Shown piece after piece: positions 32,574 to 46,111 of a stretch of DNA of 64,000 nt. The stretch is taken from contig OW203723.1 of the NCBI GenBank assembly GCA_934045075.1, positions 5,243,913 through 5,307,912 on the forward strand, given 5' to 3'. The notes under the pieces are model-generated. The model ran no database searches, was not told the origin of the DNA, and worked only from the letters and a program-made list of their open reading frames with translations. How positions within the stretch are numbered: the first letter of the stretch is position 1; each line of letters starts with the position of its first letter. This DNA is from Yponomeuta sedellus (lineage: Eukaryota; Arthropoda; Insecta; Lepidoptera; Yponomeutidae). The position numbers and the translations under genes were made by a program.

Positions 32574-32835
32574 ATGTTTTAAATGACTAAATCTAAATTC
32601 AGCAATTGCTCATTTAAAAATAACTCTATTACTTGAATTAAAAAAGAAAACACAAACGACAGCTTTTGAACAATAGATTGTCGATGGAACAACGGTATTA
32701 TTACTGAGCAGTTAATAACAGTGTAGAGTACTAGTTTCAGAAAGAATGTCCGTCATTGTCGTGGCCAAGGCCGCGGAATGCGGGCTCCACCACCCGATAA
32801 ATCTAAACGCAAGAAAACTTACAGTATTTAGAGAG

Positions 32836-33185
32836 AGAGAGAGATAGATAGAGAACACTTTATTGTACATAAAAATGGAAATTACACAGATATTTCTTAA
32901 ACTAACAGTACAGATGGCGGCCTTATCACTAAAAGTAATCTCTTCCAGACAACCTTTGGGATGAACTGGATGAATATATTGGAGAAGGATGTAGGTGTAC
33001 AGTTTATTGTAAATAAAAATGGAAATTACACAGTAATCTCTCAACCTAACAGTACCGGCGGCGGCCTTGTCACTAAAAATGATCTCTTCCAGAAAACCAT
33101 TGGCTGGACTGGACTAATATATTGGAGAAGGATGTGTAGATAGATGTACAAACATAAAAAATGATAATTACATAGGTATAAATGA
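32836..33185 (-). repeat. Two tandem LINE 3' tails (reverse)
   Basis: First: (ga/gata)n, gagaacactttattgtacat, ggcggccttatcactaaaag, taatctcttccagacaacc. Second: cagtttattgtaaataaaaa, ggcggccttgtcactaaaaa, gatctcttccagaaaacc. gaatatattggagaaggatg also appears twice. Matching forward unit at 52660-52795. Confidence 0.75.
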
Positions 33186-34214
33186 ATTCATGCCTAAACA
33201 ACAGTGCACATATAAGTATGTAGGTAGTAGGTATTTTGAAAATGTGGAGCAGGCAGGTGGCATAAGAAGTCATTATTATGTATTAGCAATAACGCGTAGT
33301 CAAACCAGATTATATATTCAAATATTCGGGTTTGAAAATTGCAAGCATTATTCTACTAATGCTCTCTATTGGATATTTCAATAGATAAACTCAAATAAGA
33401 TTTTGCTAATAAATCAAAGCATACGTACGTATAATAAACTCGACTACTGTAGAAATGTTCCACATACAGAATGGAGGCTACAAAAAAACCACACGATCAC
33501 ATCTGAGCATTTGATGACTCACCGATGGATGGTCAAGCAAGGTAAAAACGTTAACGGTTACCTTCTTACAACTATGTCGATTAATTAGCTGTATCAAACA
33601 ATTTTTTTCATCGAGAAGCGTCTGGAATAGAGAACACTTAAAGTGGGCCAAATCTATTGGTAACAATATCATAATATATTAAGGCTAATAGTGTACCAGC
33701 TTGAACAAGAATAATGCTTCAACAACTTCGCTAGATTAACAAGTCTAGATTAACTTAGTGATAGCGATCTGGTTTTAGTCGTATCTATGAAAAATTATTT
33801 CTACACACTGAAAAACGATCTCTCAATACTAAATGGGGTCCAGCGAGCCAACTAGCGCTTTAAGCAAAAAAAAACATACCTTCATTTACAGCCCTTCTAT
33901 TACGTAACTTTCCACCCTATCGAGCGAACCATTTAGACAACTCCGAAGTGTCAAAAAGTGTATGACATTTGACTAAAAGAGTAAAAATCAACGTCACTCA
34001 ACTTGGTGGATACTTACATAATAATGCCCCTGATTGTATTTGCAAAACATGTTAACAATGATGATGGGACGTTAGGACCCACGACAAAGAAACTAGGATC
34101 ACGAACCTGGGATTAGACTAGCGTTTATCCCAAAAATGGCTACAGATTGTACAGACACTTTTTGAAAATTTGATCTGTTAAAAAATATGCGTATGGATGT
34201 ATGAATCCATATAG
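33186..34214. other. Intron sequence, nothing recognised
   Basis: Only short frames. Confidence 0.45.
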
Positions 34215-34485
34215 GCATTAAAATGTAAAAAATACTTTGCTAAATTCCGCCAAAAATCCCACAAGCAAGAGCACGAGACACGAGGCCTAGGCACTCTCAG
34301 GCTCACTTGTGAGTCTGAGGATGCCTCGTGTTAAAAACGAAACGCATCGCGCATTTTCTCACACAAGTATTGTTGTCGGTGGTGGTACGTGCGTGTTTTG
34401 CTTTTGCTTGAAAAAGTGGGATGGCGGCATGGTGCTTGTTGGATTTTTGGCGGAACTTAGCAAAGTAATTTTCACATTTTAATGC
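34215..34485. mobile_element. Long-TIR MITE (271 bp)
   Basis: gcattaaaatgtaaaaaata... ctttgctaaattccgccaa, mirrored by ttggcggaacttagcaaag ... cattttaatgc, ~52-bp TIRs. TATA lies just outside both ends. The centre has a second inverted pair (acacgaggcctaggc ... gcctcgtgt). Confidence 0.82.
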
Positions 34486-34964
34486 TATAAATATGTGATT
34501 TTGTTGCTCAGTGTTAGTGTTAGTGTCCCTGTCTCTGGAGCTAGAGAGCTACTATAGGATTTAGAGATTTTCCAGAAGTTTAATACATTTGGAAGTAATC
34601 AAGAAGCTGAGAAGTTGTGGCTTCATTGTCAGATCCAATAGATAAATAGACAATTTGATTAGGTAGAATAGGTATATTAATTTAGTTAAATGTTGTCGTC
34701 ATTAGTTAAACCAAGTCCGTAGGTAAAACATTAGTTTGTATGACTGATGGAGGTGGGTCTCAATCATCGGTATATTTTGAACGTAATTGCTTGGAAAATA
34801 TCGGTTTCACTAACTGTATTCCATCGATAAGCTTTGTAGACATTTTGTATTAAATTATTCATTTGACCTAGAAAGGATCATTTGAGGGAAAGCTATAGGT
34901 AAAAAAAGTCATTAATGGCAGACTTAACAATTCGAAGATATTATTCGTTGATGGTTACGGTGTT

Positions 34965-35146
34965 GGCAGCCGTTAAGCCATGTCAGAGGCCTTATGGGCG
35001 GCTTGATAACTTCCGACAGTAGGGCCCGCCACTGTCTTACAATCCTCCACCAACCCGGACTTGGCGCCCGTGGTGGAGTGTGGCCTAACCTTCCTGTGAT
35101 GCAGGAAGAGACCCGTGCCCCAGAAGCGGGGACATCAAGGGTTGAT
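34965..35146 (+). repeat. 5S-derived SINE, copy 4 (3' half)
   Basis: ggcagccgttaagccatg, ttccgacagtagggcccg, ccaacccggacttggcgcc, gatgcaggaagagacccg, ggggacatcaagggttgat, then aatgatgg tail. 5'-truncated, lacks the 5S part. Confidence 0.82.
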
Positions 35147-35167
35147 AATGATGGTTACGGTTACGGT

Positions 35168-35254
35168 GGGGGGGGGGGAGTCACGGGATGGGAACGGGAA
35201 GCTTGGAAAACCATGAGGGAGGCCTATGACCTGCAGTGGGCGTTGAATGATTGA
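35168..35254 (+). pseudogene. RTE-type LINE ORF C-terminal fragment 1
   Basis: Open frame ending VTGWEREAWKTMREAYDLQW then ALND and TGA at 35252-35254. It fits the end of RTE proteins (WxxxxxAYxxQW...stop). It is preceded by a poly-G run and the 5S-SINE tail. Confidence 0.7.
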
Positions 35255-35270
35255 CGAGGACGATGATTCG

Positions 35271-35369
35271 AGGATGGCTGGCAGCGTCTGGATGAGGTTG
35301 ACCGAGGACCAAAAGAAGTGGCGTGCTTTGGGGAAGGCCTATGTCCAGAAATGGACGAATACGGGCTGA
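35271..35369 (+). pseudogene. RTE-type LINE ORF C-terminal fragment 2
   Basis: 33 codons: RMAGSVWMRLTEDQKKWRAL, GKAYVQKWTNTG, stop at 35367-35369. Same C-terminal motif as the preceding fragment but a different sequence, so two distinct RTE remnants lie in tandem. Confidence 0.75.
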
Positions 35370-35972
35370 CTGTTTTTTTATTCTATTCATTTTGAACACA
35401 AAACAGGTGACAGACACATTACATAAATGTATTATATCATTATAGATCAGACCTAGCCTATGACCTAGGGCTTTAACTTGTCTTGCTGTTAAAGCTAGCT
35501 GTTGCTTTATTTTCATTTTATGTTAAATATTATTGTATACCTATATTATACTTGATGTACTCCTACTTATATGCACAATTGGCATCCTTGTCACCTAGTT
35601 ACACTAGACCATAGTTATTTAGCGATTTTTTTTGGGTTCAGGTTTAATATTGTCCTGTACTTTTTTGTATTAACTTTAGCCTGTTTCGTGTTTTTTTCCA
35701 AATAAAATAGCTAGCTTTCACTTTTTGGGTAATATGTTGGGACCGATATGTTTAACATTTACGTGAAAATGCCCTAATTTTGTACATATGACAATGCACA
35801 AGTTACACATCATGTATTCAAGACAACCTTGGCTCTAGACTCTACCGCATCGATGCAGCCAGAATAGCACCCAAAGCTGTGATACGAATATTGATCAAGA
35901 CTCACTCAGTTCTCAAGGAAGACATAAATAAAATACTCAATTCTAATGTTTATCATTTCCTTTTAAAAAGTG
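35370..35972. other. Intron sequence, nothing recognised
   Basis: No repeat or gene identified. Confidence 0.45.
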
Positions 35973-37309
<1,337 letters not shown>

Positions 37310-37492
37310 ACCTGCGGTGAATTTAATTTTGGAACGGTGTCAATTGTGTCACGCTGAGAAAAACAATACTATGGGTAGTACGACCACAGAGTACGACGAC
37401 GCAATTCGCGCGTCCTGCAACACCTGCTTAGTTACGCGCTCAAATTATAAAAGACACTACTTTTATAGGACATTATCTATCTATAATCAGCC

Positions 37493-37675
37493 CACATCAA
37501 CCCACTGCTGGGCATAGGCCACCTTTTACTGCGCCATTTCTGACCCGCAACCCTCACGATGTCGCCTGACCATCGTGTCGGTGGTCTGCCTACCAAACTC
37601 CTTCCCTCCCTTGGCCTCCACTCCGATACTGCCCTGGTCCACCGGCCGTCTTCCATTCTTACAGGACATTAATTG
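37493..37675 (-). pseudogene. RTE-type LINE ORF C-terminus, reverse, broken
   Basis: On the minus strand: NGRRPVDQGSIGVEAKGGKE, FGRQTTDTMVRRHREGCGSE, MAQ, stop, KVAYAQQWVDVG. This corresponds to the RTE pattern with one internal stop. The reverse tail reads ccactgctgggcataggcc. Confidence 0.72.
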
Positions 37676-39271
37676 TCATATTTGGTTCTGATGCAACAAG
37701 AGGACATATAAAAAGTTGCCATTACATAGATCTTTTGAAAGGTACATTACACTAAACGGGGTGAATGCGTATGCGCCGACGATTATCATCTGTTAGGAAT
37801 ATACGTTATTGCACATAAAATGCATACAATAGAACCTAAAAATTACTAAATCTCAAAGAAAATGGAAAGAAAATGGTTCTTTCTTATCTCAAAACTAAAA
37901 TCTTTCAATATTCTCTAAATTTTACTTCTCTCCTTGTGGTCCCTGCTGCACACAAAACAACCAAAATCTATTTCGATTCGAAAATAGGGAGAGTTAGGGA
38001 TCACTGCTACACAGTAAGCAACCAGGAATTTAGTTTCCACTACGAAGTAGTTAGAAATTGATCAGCTTAATTCCGCATTCACTTACTTGATTTTTGTCGG
38101 AAGATTACAACCAGGAGCCCCCTATTATTAACCTCTGCGAATCAGAACGAAACCTGGTCGGACTCTTCGACAAAAATCATTTACCTAAGTGAAACAGAAA
38201 CTAAGCAAATACTGTGTAATGTCTTGTGTGAATAAATGTTTTATCTATCTATCTAATGTTTACGAAAGTTTTAGGTGCAAATTAGTGTAGCCTGAATGTA
38301 ACAGTTTATTTTAACGAGACAAAAAGAAAGGTGCAGATTTTCGGAGTTAATAGCTAAGAAATAACTTCACACTACATTTCTGTTTGCAACTCATGTAAGA
38401 CACAGAGAGACTGCATAATTTATGATCGCAAAACGTAAAACATCACTTTGTTGCAGAAGTAAGGCGGAAGTTTCGACACAAACATTTCGTACATCTGCTC
38501 TGGACACGTACAGTCGACGAAGTATTACCATTACCAATTGGTTGCCATATTTACATCGGCCACTGTCAATTCAACGCCCTCCAAAGGTTTTGTAACTAGT
38601 TTCTACAAGTTTGCAACAACCTTTCATCAATAGATTGCTTGAGACAGGGGATCCCACTCAATTTTTAGGCCTTTTAGGGAATAGTTTATTGCTCGTCTAC
38701 AAATCTCTGTATTGTTGATGATATCAAACAAATTGCTTGAGAAACAGTAATCCCTTATATTAATTTTTTAGGCATCTTAGGGAATACTTTATTGCACGTC
38801 TTCTACTCTGTATTGATGATGAAATCAAAGGCAGCTGAAATTAAAGGTAGGTCTTGGCACGGCGTAGAGCAGAGATGACTTTACCACGTTTACCAAAGAT
38901 AGGTATTGACTAAAATTTATTTGTAATTAACTCCAAGGAGGAAATATGCAGACTAAGACCCGCTATACGTCGCTGAGACACTGTAGACTTCTATTGCGGC
39001 CAGGGATGGGCAAAAACAGTTCCTGTGTTTTAAACAAAAATTTTTTTGCCTTTAATTTCGTACACGTTTTAATCAAGTTGAAACGTGTGCACAAAGGGTG
39101 TCCCATAATTCATTTTGGGTTATCTCCCTCCAGGTCTTCCCCTGTCAACTCAGAAGTTACATCAGCCCAAAACACACTAAAATGACGAAAAACATTGGCA
39201 AGGAAAGAACTTAACGCAAATTCCAGCGGGGTGTCCCTTCCTGAACTCCCCACCGGAATTGGTACACTAAT
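37676..39271. other. Intron sequence with small repeats
   Basis: gatttttgtcggaagatt (38088-) and actcttcgacaaaaatc (38163-) form an inverted pair. 38210-38255 is a LINE-type tail (cttgtgtgaataaatgtttt plus (atct)n). Two related segments (38640-38690 and 38740-38790: caattttt..., ttagggaata) form a diverged direct repeat. No gene. Confidence 0.5.
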
Positions 39272-39420
39272 GGTCAGGTTCTGAATTGAGAATTTCAGTA
39301 CATAATTAACGTTCTGTCACGCTCTTTGCTGAAATTCGAAGAGACAGCACTACAGCTAAGCATGTACTTAAGGAAGTTCTAAATTCAGAAATTCTGAACG
39401 TCAGTAAACCAGATACTGCC
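39272..39420. mobile_element. MITE J, copy 1 (partial)
   Basis: gttctgaattgagaatttc, gttctgtcacgctctttgc, aattcgaagagacagcac, aattcagaaattctgaac. Matches 45186-45440 in opposite orientation. Confidence 0.6.
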
Positions 39421-40509
39421 ACTGCGGCTCTAACTACCCACATTTAGTTCTTCCCCCAGTCATACCTCGGGCGTTTATGAAAACATTTTAATTAGCATTG
39501 CGTTGTTCTCTGGACGTGTAATTGCTGTGCGATCGCACGGAACCGTCTCGCTGGCCTGGTATGGAGCGCGCGACGTACTTGCTTAATTGGCGATACGTAA
39601 TGAGATGATGTATACTGCGTCTAGTGCCACCTTCACTCACACTAGATGGGTGAAGGAACCAACGCTGCAGTGCCTGAGACCTGAGACACAGTTTTTAGAT
39701 GGAGTAGGCTTACCCAGCACCTATACCGATTGGCGATTATGCTGTTAGTTAATCTTACAGGGAGATCCGTGGAAGAACTCGATGTATCTGCTCGGCTGGA
39801 CAGCACCCAGATAGGAAGAATTAAGAGTAGAAGACGAAGAAATAGCGTAGGATATATTGTAATCTACAGGAAGTAAGTAGTTGTCTCTAAGAGATCGCTC
39901 TAAACGATAAGACTGCCGAATGTATAATAACTTAGATTTGAGAAATGCTGGTTGTATAATTATTTTTTTTAGTTGTGCAATAAAGGCCAAGGTACTATAG
40001 ATACTATCAATTTACAAACTTAGGCCTTTGCAATTAACAAATTCATCGATTCTGTTATGCGGCGCGGCTTCTCACGCGCCATGGCGAAATTCCTAGCAAT
40101 CCTTAAAACTAGATCAATCATTGAATTGTTATACTATGGACATTAGCCGTTAGGGGGCCGTTTGAGAACTGCACCGGGTCTACAGTTAAAGCTTAATGGC
40201 ATGGTATGCATCGTGTTGCCTTATGCGATAAATACCGTGCACCAACTTGGAATACGGCGTTAGCTGCGTTCGAGTCGTAGGGAGATAGACTGTCAATTAT
40301 TTAAGTTTCTTTTACTTCCCTCGTCATTATCATCCTTAGCTATTTGACGCCCACTGCAGGATATAGGCCTTACTCGTGGTTTTAGAAGCTTCGCGGTATT
40401 CTGCCTTCCTAATTCAGCGACCAGTACACTCTATAAAGTATCAGAAATATTCCCCAAAGCGCAATGTCAAGCAGATCGTCGTACAAATTCACAGAAGTAT
40501 TCATATTAT
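39421..40509. other. Intron sequence with a LINE 3' tail at 39895-39990
   Basis: 39631-39660 (ccttcactcacactagatg) repeats a motif at 1329. 39885-39990: gagatcgctctaaacgataa ... ttagttgtgcaataaaggcc, a LINE-type 3' end (+). 40060-40085 is a small CpG hairpin (gcggcgcg / cgcgcc). Confidence 0.5.
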
Positions 40510-40765
40510 TTGTCATGTCAGAGGGCCTTATAATAATAATAATATCATGTTTATTTCAGACTCATACAAATCCATAGTGAAATACAATAACCACAATAAC
40601 AATACACAAGAGTGCGGCTTATGGGCGGCTTGATAACTTCTGACAGTAAGGCCATTGTCTTACAATCCCGGACATGGCCTCCGGGGTGGAGTACGGCTTA
40701 ACCTTCCTGCGACGCAGGAAGAGACCCGTGCAGCAGCAGGGGGGACATACAAGGGTTGCTATCGA
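40510..40765 (+). repeat. 5S-derived SINE, copy 5 (3' half), interrupted by a LINE tail
   Basis: The SINE breaks at tcagagggccttat and resumes at cttatgggcggcttgat. Between (40535-40618) is a reverse tail (aataataataatatcatg, tttatttcagactcatac). Then ttctgacagtaaggcc, gacgcaggaagagacccg, gggacatacaagggttgc. Confidence 0.78.
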
Positions 40766-41334
40766 TTCATTTTACTGCTTTAAAAAACTAACGTTGCAAA
40801 AAATTGTTACTACTGCGTGGATCAAGGGGTCGATAGGAATGCTTTGCTGACCCCATGCACCTCTTATGATTCATAATAATACAAACAGGAATAACAAGCA
40901 ACTTAAATTAAAGGATTTTTTTTATGCCTCTCAGATTATTCATTGAATCTTAAGGCTTTTTAAGAAAAGTTTTGAGAAAAAAAAGGATTTATTGAGATTG
41001 AGAAACAAAAGACTCGTTCCTTCAAGAAACCAATAGGTTATTGGTGATACTTATGAGAAACCATAACTTCATTAAACAGAATTATTCACACTCCGCCAAT
41101 ATTAAAATGTCCGAGTAGTAAAAATATTGAAGAAGAGCAACAGAAAGAGATAGAACAATCAAAACAAACATACACACATTAATGGCCGACTACTGTAAAT
41201 AATGTCTTCGACGTCCGTGTCATACAGAACTTGAGTGAGTCTGCGTTACTCGAGTCTTTGATAGAATAGGTTGGCAGAATTTATGGCGTGGCTGTCATAC
41301 TTTGATTGGATCGTAAGTTTTTTTTATCTAACCT
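40766..41334. other. Intron sequence, nothing recognised
   Basis: No features. Confidence 0.45.
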
Positions 41335-41610
41335 ATATGCGTCCCACTGTAGGGCGCAAGCCTTCTCTGAAAGAGAGAGCATAGGCTTAATCTACACGCG
41401 TGCCCGACGCGGATTGGCAATTTAAAGAGCTGAAGCATACGAACACCTCAGACAATTAGGTTTCCTCACGATGTTTTCCTTCTCAGTTAGCCAGTGGCAT
41501 TGCTACTACAACTTCAACAACGTACTTGGAAAATAAAGTCTTTATTACAAGCCGGGTTCCGAACCTAAGAACTCCTGAATGTAAGGACGGCTGTGCTACC
41601 ACCGCATCGT
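41335..41610 (+). repeat. Repeat H copy with reverse tRNA-like end
   Basis: tatatgcgtcccactgtagg, agccttctctgaaagagaga, cccgacgcggattggcaatt, ggtttcctcacgatgttttc, then aagccgggttccgaacctaa and gctgtgctaccaccgc, resembling a reverse B-box and A-box. Confidence 0.6.
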
Positions 41611-41632
41611 AAGTATCAGCTATTTAATATGA

Positions 41633-41720
41633 ATGAATGAATGAAAAATTCTTTATTGCACTAAAACATTGTACAAAGGCGAGCTTAATACTAGATAGTA
41701 TTTTCTTCCAGCTAACCCAC
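41633..41720 (-). repeat. LINE 3' tail (reverse) with (atga)n end
   Basis: atgaatgaatgaatgaaaaa, ttctttattgcactaaaac, attgtacaaaggcgagctta, then tattttcttccagctaacc. Confidence 0.7.
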
Positions 41721-42384
41721 GATAATGCGGGCAGTGGAAGGGGTAGTGCCAGACAATATAATATAGGAGTGATTTATTACATAACCCATATTTACTGCAA
41801 TCTACATACTAATAATCAATATTACTTACATACAATACTATAGTAATATAATACTACATAGATACTGGATAACTCTATTGAAGCCCAAAGTAATGGTCAT
41901 TCATTAATCTTCTCTCTAAACACGTCTACAGAAGGAGACTGGCGAATGTTCAGAGGTAAAGGTAATAGATTTTTCCGATGAAAACCTAGAAATATTTCAA
42001 ACACAATGTAAGTCTATGAACTGTATTTTACACCAAAGTTCCGAATAATAATAATTGTAGCTCAAATGCCCTAGTTAATAAACTATGCTATCGATTATAT
42101 TGCTCTGTGAAGAAAAACCGTGGAAGTTACATTGCCTCCACGCTATTTACATGTTTTTCTAGACCATACTCAGTCAAAATATACAAGGTGATGTAAGAAA
42201 CACTCGTCACTCTAGACGTGTTAAGTGCCTAAGTGAGAAAGATGCTAGATTGGGCAATTTAAAAGCTGTTTAGATAAAGTCTGTCTGGAGGATCTCGGAT
42301 TACAAATATCTTGCACAGTACTTTAAAGAGCTAGCTCTATTTGAAAATAATAGCGGAAATGATTTGACGACAATGAAAAGATCG
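41721..42384. other. Intron sequence, nothing recognised
   Basis: gggcaatttaaaagctgttt plus gtctgtctgga (42255-) recurs at 42839 (caatttaaaagctgtttaga), flanking the next SINE: a diverged direct repeat about 580 bp apart. Confidence 0.5.
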
Positions 42385-42394
42385 TGGTGGAGAC

Positions 42395-42645
42395 CGAGCA
42401 GTTCCGTGCTTCGCAAGGCACTTTAAGCAGCTGGTGCCGGCTGCCCTCGATAGATGGCAGTCGTTAAGCCAAGTCAAAGGCGGTGGCTTGGGTGGCTTGA
42501 AAACTTCTGACATTAAGACCAGCCACTAATCTTTCGAGCCTCCACCAATCCGGCCCCCGTGGTGGCCTATACCTTCCTTAGGGAAGAGACCTTGCCCCTC
42601 GGTGGGGACATAATGGATTGATGATGATGATGAGAAAGCTGGAGA
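42395..42645 (+). repeat. 5S-derived SINE, copy 6 (5'-truncated)
   Basis: gttccgtgcttcgcaaggca, ctggtgccggctgccctcg, ggcagtcgttaagccaag, ttctgacattaagaccagcc, ggggacataatggattgatg, ending (atg)n, the tail type of RTE LINEs. Confidence 0.78.
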
Positions 42646-44889
42646 TGATCACTATAATGAACCAAAGTGGGTTCTAGAGGAGCATGAATAATAAATTCAT
42701 GTCCCGGCATTTGGAGTCAGGAGGGCAAAGCCATGTGAGTTTGCACATTTGTTCCAGTACAGATGTCGAACATTGAAATCACCAGCCAAGATTGTGTTAT
42801 GGTGAAGTTTCAAGATATTATTAACGTCATTTAGATTGGTCAATTTAAAAGCTGTTTAGAAAAAGTCTGTCTGGAGAATCTCGGGTTACAAATAATATCT
42901 TGCATAGTACTGTGAAGAATAAGCTGTATTTGAAGAAATTAGAGATATCGTTTTGGTATCTTATTACTTCTTAGAGTTCCGTACATGAGACGGCGCTGCT
43001 GAAAGACTCGTTGGATTCATTTTATGATTTGGTATATTTTTCGTTTTATTCACTTTTCATGTCTCTCATTCTGTAGCATTCTTGTTGTCACCGTCTCACT
43101 CCCCATTAGTCCTGATGTTTTTGCGATTATACTTTGAGTTACGCGTTTTTCATTGGTTTTCTTATTAATACAGTCCATTCCGCAACACTGAGCTACCACC
43201 GCTGCCCAGGTTCGAACCCTAGTGCGGGCATATACCAATGACTATGTTTAATTTCAAAGTTACGTACATTTGTGAATTTGTAGTCGCAATACCAGCCACG
43301 CACATAACGCAATACACGCTAACTGTAAAGGAAAACATTGTAAGGAAACTCGCGGCTTGGTTGTCTCTGCAGTCTTTCCTGTGGGCTAGGCCGACTAAGT
43401 TGTCAGGATGGTATAGGTGCTGGACAAGCCTACACCATCTAAAACCATGTCCCAGCCCAGGCACTGCAGCATCCGAGTTGTACCTTCACTCATTAATTGT
43501 GAAGGTGAAACTGGACGCTGTATAAATCATCTAGTCTCCACAACAGGCACCCTATTCTGTCTACTCGTAATCTGGCTTCGCTGTCTGTCTGTCCCTCCGA
43601 CCGTTAAAGGCCTTTGGAACCGTAATAGGAAGCCTGTTGTACAGAATATATGTTATTACGACAGATGATCTAAAAAATTAAATTTTTAAAATAAATGGGC
43701 TCCATACAAATTGACGTGTTTTTTTGTTTATGGTGGGTTTTTTTCTTTACCGTAAAAACAGTAATGCACGTCAAGGGAAAACGACGGAATTAAATATGAA
43801 AGAAAATGAAAGCGTAGAAATCCTCGTAATATTACGATTTAATGAACTAAATACATGGGCAGAACAGCTAACTACTTGACAACTAAAAAATATTCAGTTG
43901 CCAAGTGATTGTGTGACCTAAGGACAAATATTGAAAAACGGCGAAGCTACTCACTAATCACTATAATAACTGCACTATGCAAGTGCGACTCGCAGTTACT
44001 AAGTTTTTTCAATATTACACCTAAAATAATAAATCGGCTGTGCCGGCCAATTGCACCCAGAACAAGGAGGTATTGCTCCAGTACACATCATACACAATAT
44101 GATAGATTGGTTGTCTACCAAATAAAATATAATTTTAACGAATAATAAAAGAAAGCTAAGCGTTCTCAGAAACGGCACCTTATCAGCTCCGGATCAAGAT
44201 TTCAGGAGACTCCGCCAGCTACACTGAAGCTTCGAGGACTGTAGTCTACAAAATAAACAAAAGCACGCGTTTTTTCGGATGTTTTCCCTCGCCGAGACAA
44301 GTTGCTATGTAAACTAGCAATGCCAGCCGTTTATAAATACACCCGCAAGTCTGTGTGTAACACAATACAATTTGCGGGAAGGACGTCGCAATGAGTGGCC
44401 AGGAACAGGTCGAGGTGAGGGTATTAGTAATTTGACACCAGCTGGTTCACGGCTACCGTGGAAGCGGTCAGTTGACAAGTCGCGCGGTGGGAACTGTACG
44501 GTCGACCAGTCGATCTTCACATTTTTCTTGCAAAATCGTCCTTAGTTATACTTTATTCATTTGCTTTGTGAGGTTGTAAAGCGTTTTATAAATAATAAAA
44601 ATGTATTAGGTTTCGTAGAGTTATGCATTTGTAGGCATCATGGGCTTAAATTTAAAATTACTCATTAGACTAAACTAGATGATTATTAATCATAGCAGGG
44701 TACATTTAAAAAATCCGCCGTAACTGCTACCGTTCATACGTACTCAGTGGCCACACCAACTTAATTTTACTATGATCTTCGGATCCAAGTTGAATAGCAG
44801 AAAAGGGAATAAACCGAAATTCGACGCAGTGCGAATAAAATGTATGGGGCATAGAAAAGCGACTCGACGGAAAGTTTTTCGACGTCATG
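42646..44889. other. Intron sequence, mostly unrecognised
   Basis: 43190-43235 reads, on the minus strand, as a tRNA-like SINE piece (gcagcggtggtagctcagtg, gggttcgaacctgggc). No coding content recognised elsewhere, including frames around 43240-43670. Confidence 0.45.
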
Positions 44890-44894
44890 CGAAT

Positions 44895-45155
44895 AAACCA
44901 CTGGAACGACTTCAACTGTGTGTTTTAATTATAATGTGTTTTATTTATAATATAAACAGAAAACTTGGTAAAAAGCAGGATAAGCAGGTAAAGGACGATT
45001 TATATTGTCTGGTCTAGTTGAAATGTGAAGTACCTAGTAATGCTAAAAATATGAAGGAAATCTCAAAAATGGGAGACGTCATTTTAAATTTTGAAAATAA
45101 TAGACAGAATGATAAAAATATAAAGAAATGGTGCGAAGAGGTTTGCACCGTTACA
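44895..45155 (-). mobile_element. LTR fragment of the 1571-1849 family (reverse)
   Basis: The right end gaggtttgcaccgttaca is the mirror of the solo LTR start TGTAACGGTGCAAACCTC. tggaacgacttcaactgtgt matches the LTR 3' third. The left boundary is unclear. Confidence 0.65.
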
Positions 45156-45185
45156 TCTTCTTAGTTAATTTAGGGTTACAGATAA

Positions 45186-45440
45186 AGGGCCAGAATCTGA
45201 ATTAAGAATTTCGCTAAGTACCTAAATACGAACTGTACTGCTGTCTCTTTGAATTTCCCAGAAAAGAGCGTGACAGAACGTTATTTAATTTCTTCAGGCT
45301 ATATTAGTCCACTGCTGGACATAGCCCTTCCCTAATGAGTGCCATAGCGCAAGGTTGTGGCATCATTGGGGGGTAATGCCCATAATATGTATATGTTATT
45401 TAATTTATCCTTAGCGAAATTCTCAACTCAGAAACCGACC
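45186..45440. mobile_element. MITE J, copy 2, with a nested insertion
   Basis: tctgaattaagaatttcgct ... mirrored agcgaaattctcaactcag at 45413-45432, with ctgtctctttgaatttccc and aaagagcgtgacagaacg shared with 39272. Split by the insertion at 45292-45394. Confidence 0.68.
45292..45394 (-). mobile_element. RTE-like 3' fragment inserted with 12-bp duplication
   Basis: GTTATTTAATTT at 45280-45291 and 45395-45406. The insert begins cttcaggctatattagtcca + ctgctggaca, the reversed 3' end seen forward at 50395-50480. A 5'-truncated retroposon. Confidence 0.78.
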
Positions 45441-45767
45441 CTTGGCCTAAAAATAAGTGGTATTACAAACAAGAAGGAGATTCCTTGATAATAAAATTAG
45501 GGTCCCACCAACTGTCCGACTGGTCCTCGCTATGTGGAGGAAACCAGTGATCCATGCACGTCTGCAGGTAAAGGTTCATATGCTGTCGACTGTACTGTGT
45601 AGGTACGGCATTACACAGCCGTTAGTAAGTCTGCGGTTTTGGTCCATCATCAGTTCTTGTTTTATCAGAGACGACGTAGTCTTAAAACAGATGTCCCTAA
45701 TGGACGGTAATATAGGGTGGCTAACAATTTTCGTTTCGTAAATTTATGTGTCGGACAATATAGGTAC

Positions 45768-46111
45768 AGTGCTACACAAGAAATAAGTCTCGCGGATGTA
45801 CCCGCGCAGATGACCAAATTTTGGATGTGCGGCAAGTTGAGCGACCAATCAGATAGTTTCATTTTATGGCAGGCTGCGCGCCTTTGTTGCTATTGGTTGA
45901 TTCGACGTCATCGATGCAGGTGACTATTAGTTATTAGCAATATTAGCGTGAGCGAAATAGGTAGCGCTACTGCGGTAATCAATTCTGCACCTTAACCATA
46001 TCGGTTAAAGATCATGTTGAATGTACTTATAGCTTCGGGTACTTTCCTTACACTTCTTCCTAGTCTGCGCGAACGTAGATTCCCGAAGGGACTTTTATGA
46101 TGTGTAGTACT
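45768..46111 (-). mobile_element. TIR element 'AGTRCTACACA', copy 2 (complete)
   Basis: AGTGCTACACAAG ... TGTGTAGTACT, GTAC on both sides (45764-45767, 46112-46115). Contains the central part (gatagtttcattttatggc, attggttgattcgacgtc) missing from copy 1. Confidence 0.87.

Noticed and set aside
34994..35254. 86-codon plus-strand ORF as one gene
   Set aside because: Its first part is 5S-SINE sequence and its last part an RTE C-terminus; a chance fusion.
43238..43668. Overlapping plus-strand frames of 80-95 codons
   Set aside because: Different frames are open over the same sequence, without domains; a reverse SINE piece lies at the left edge.
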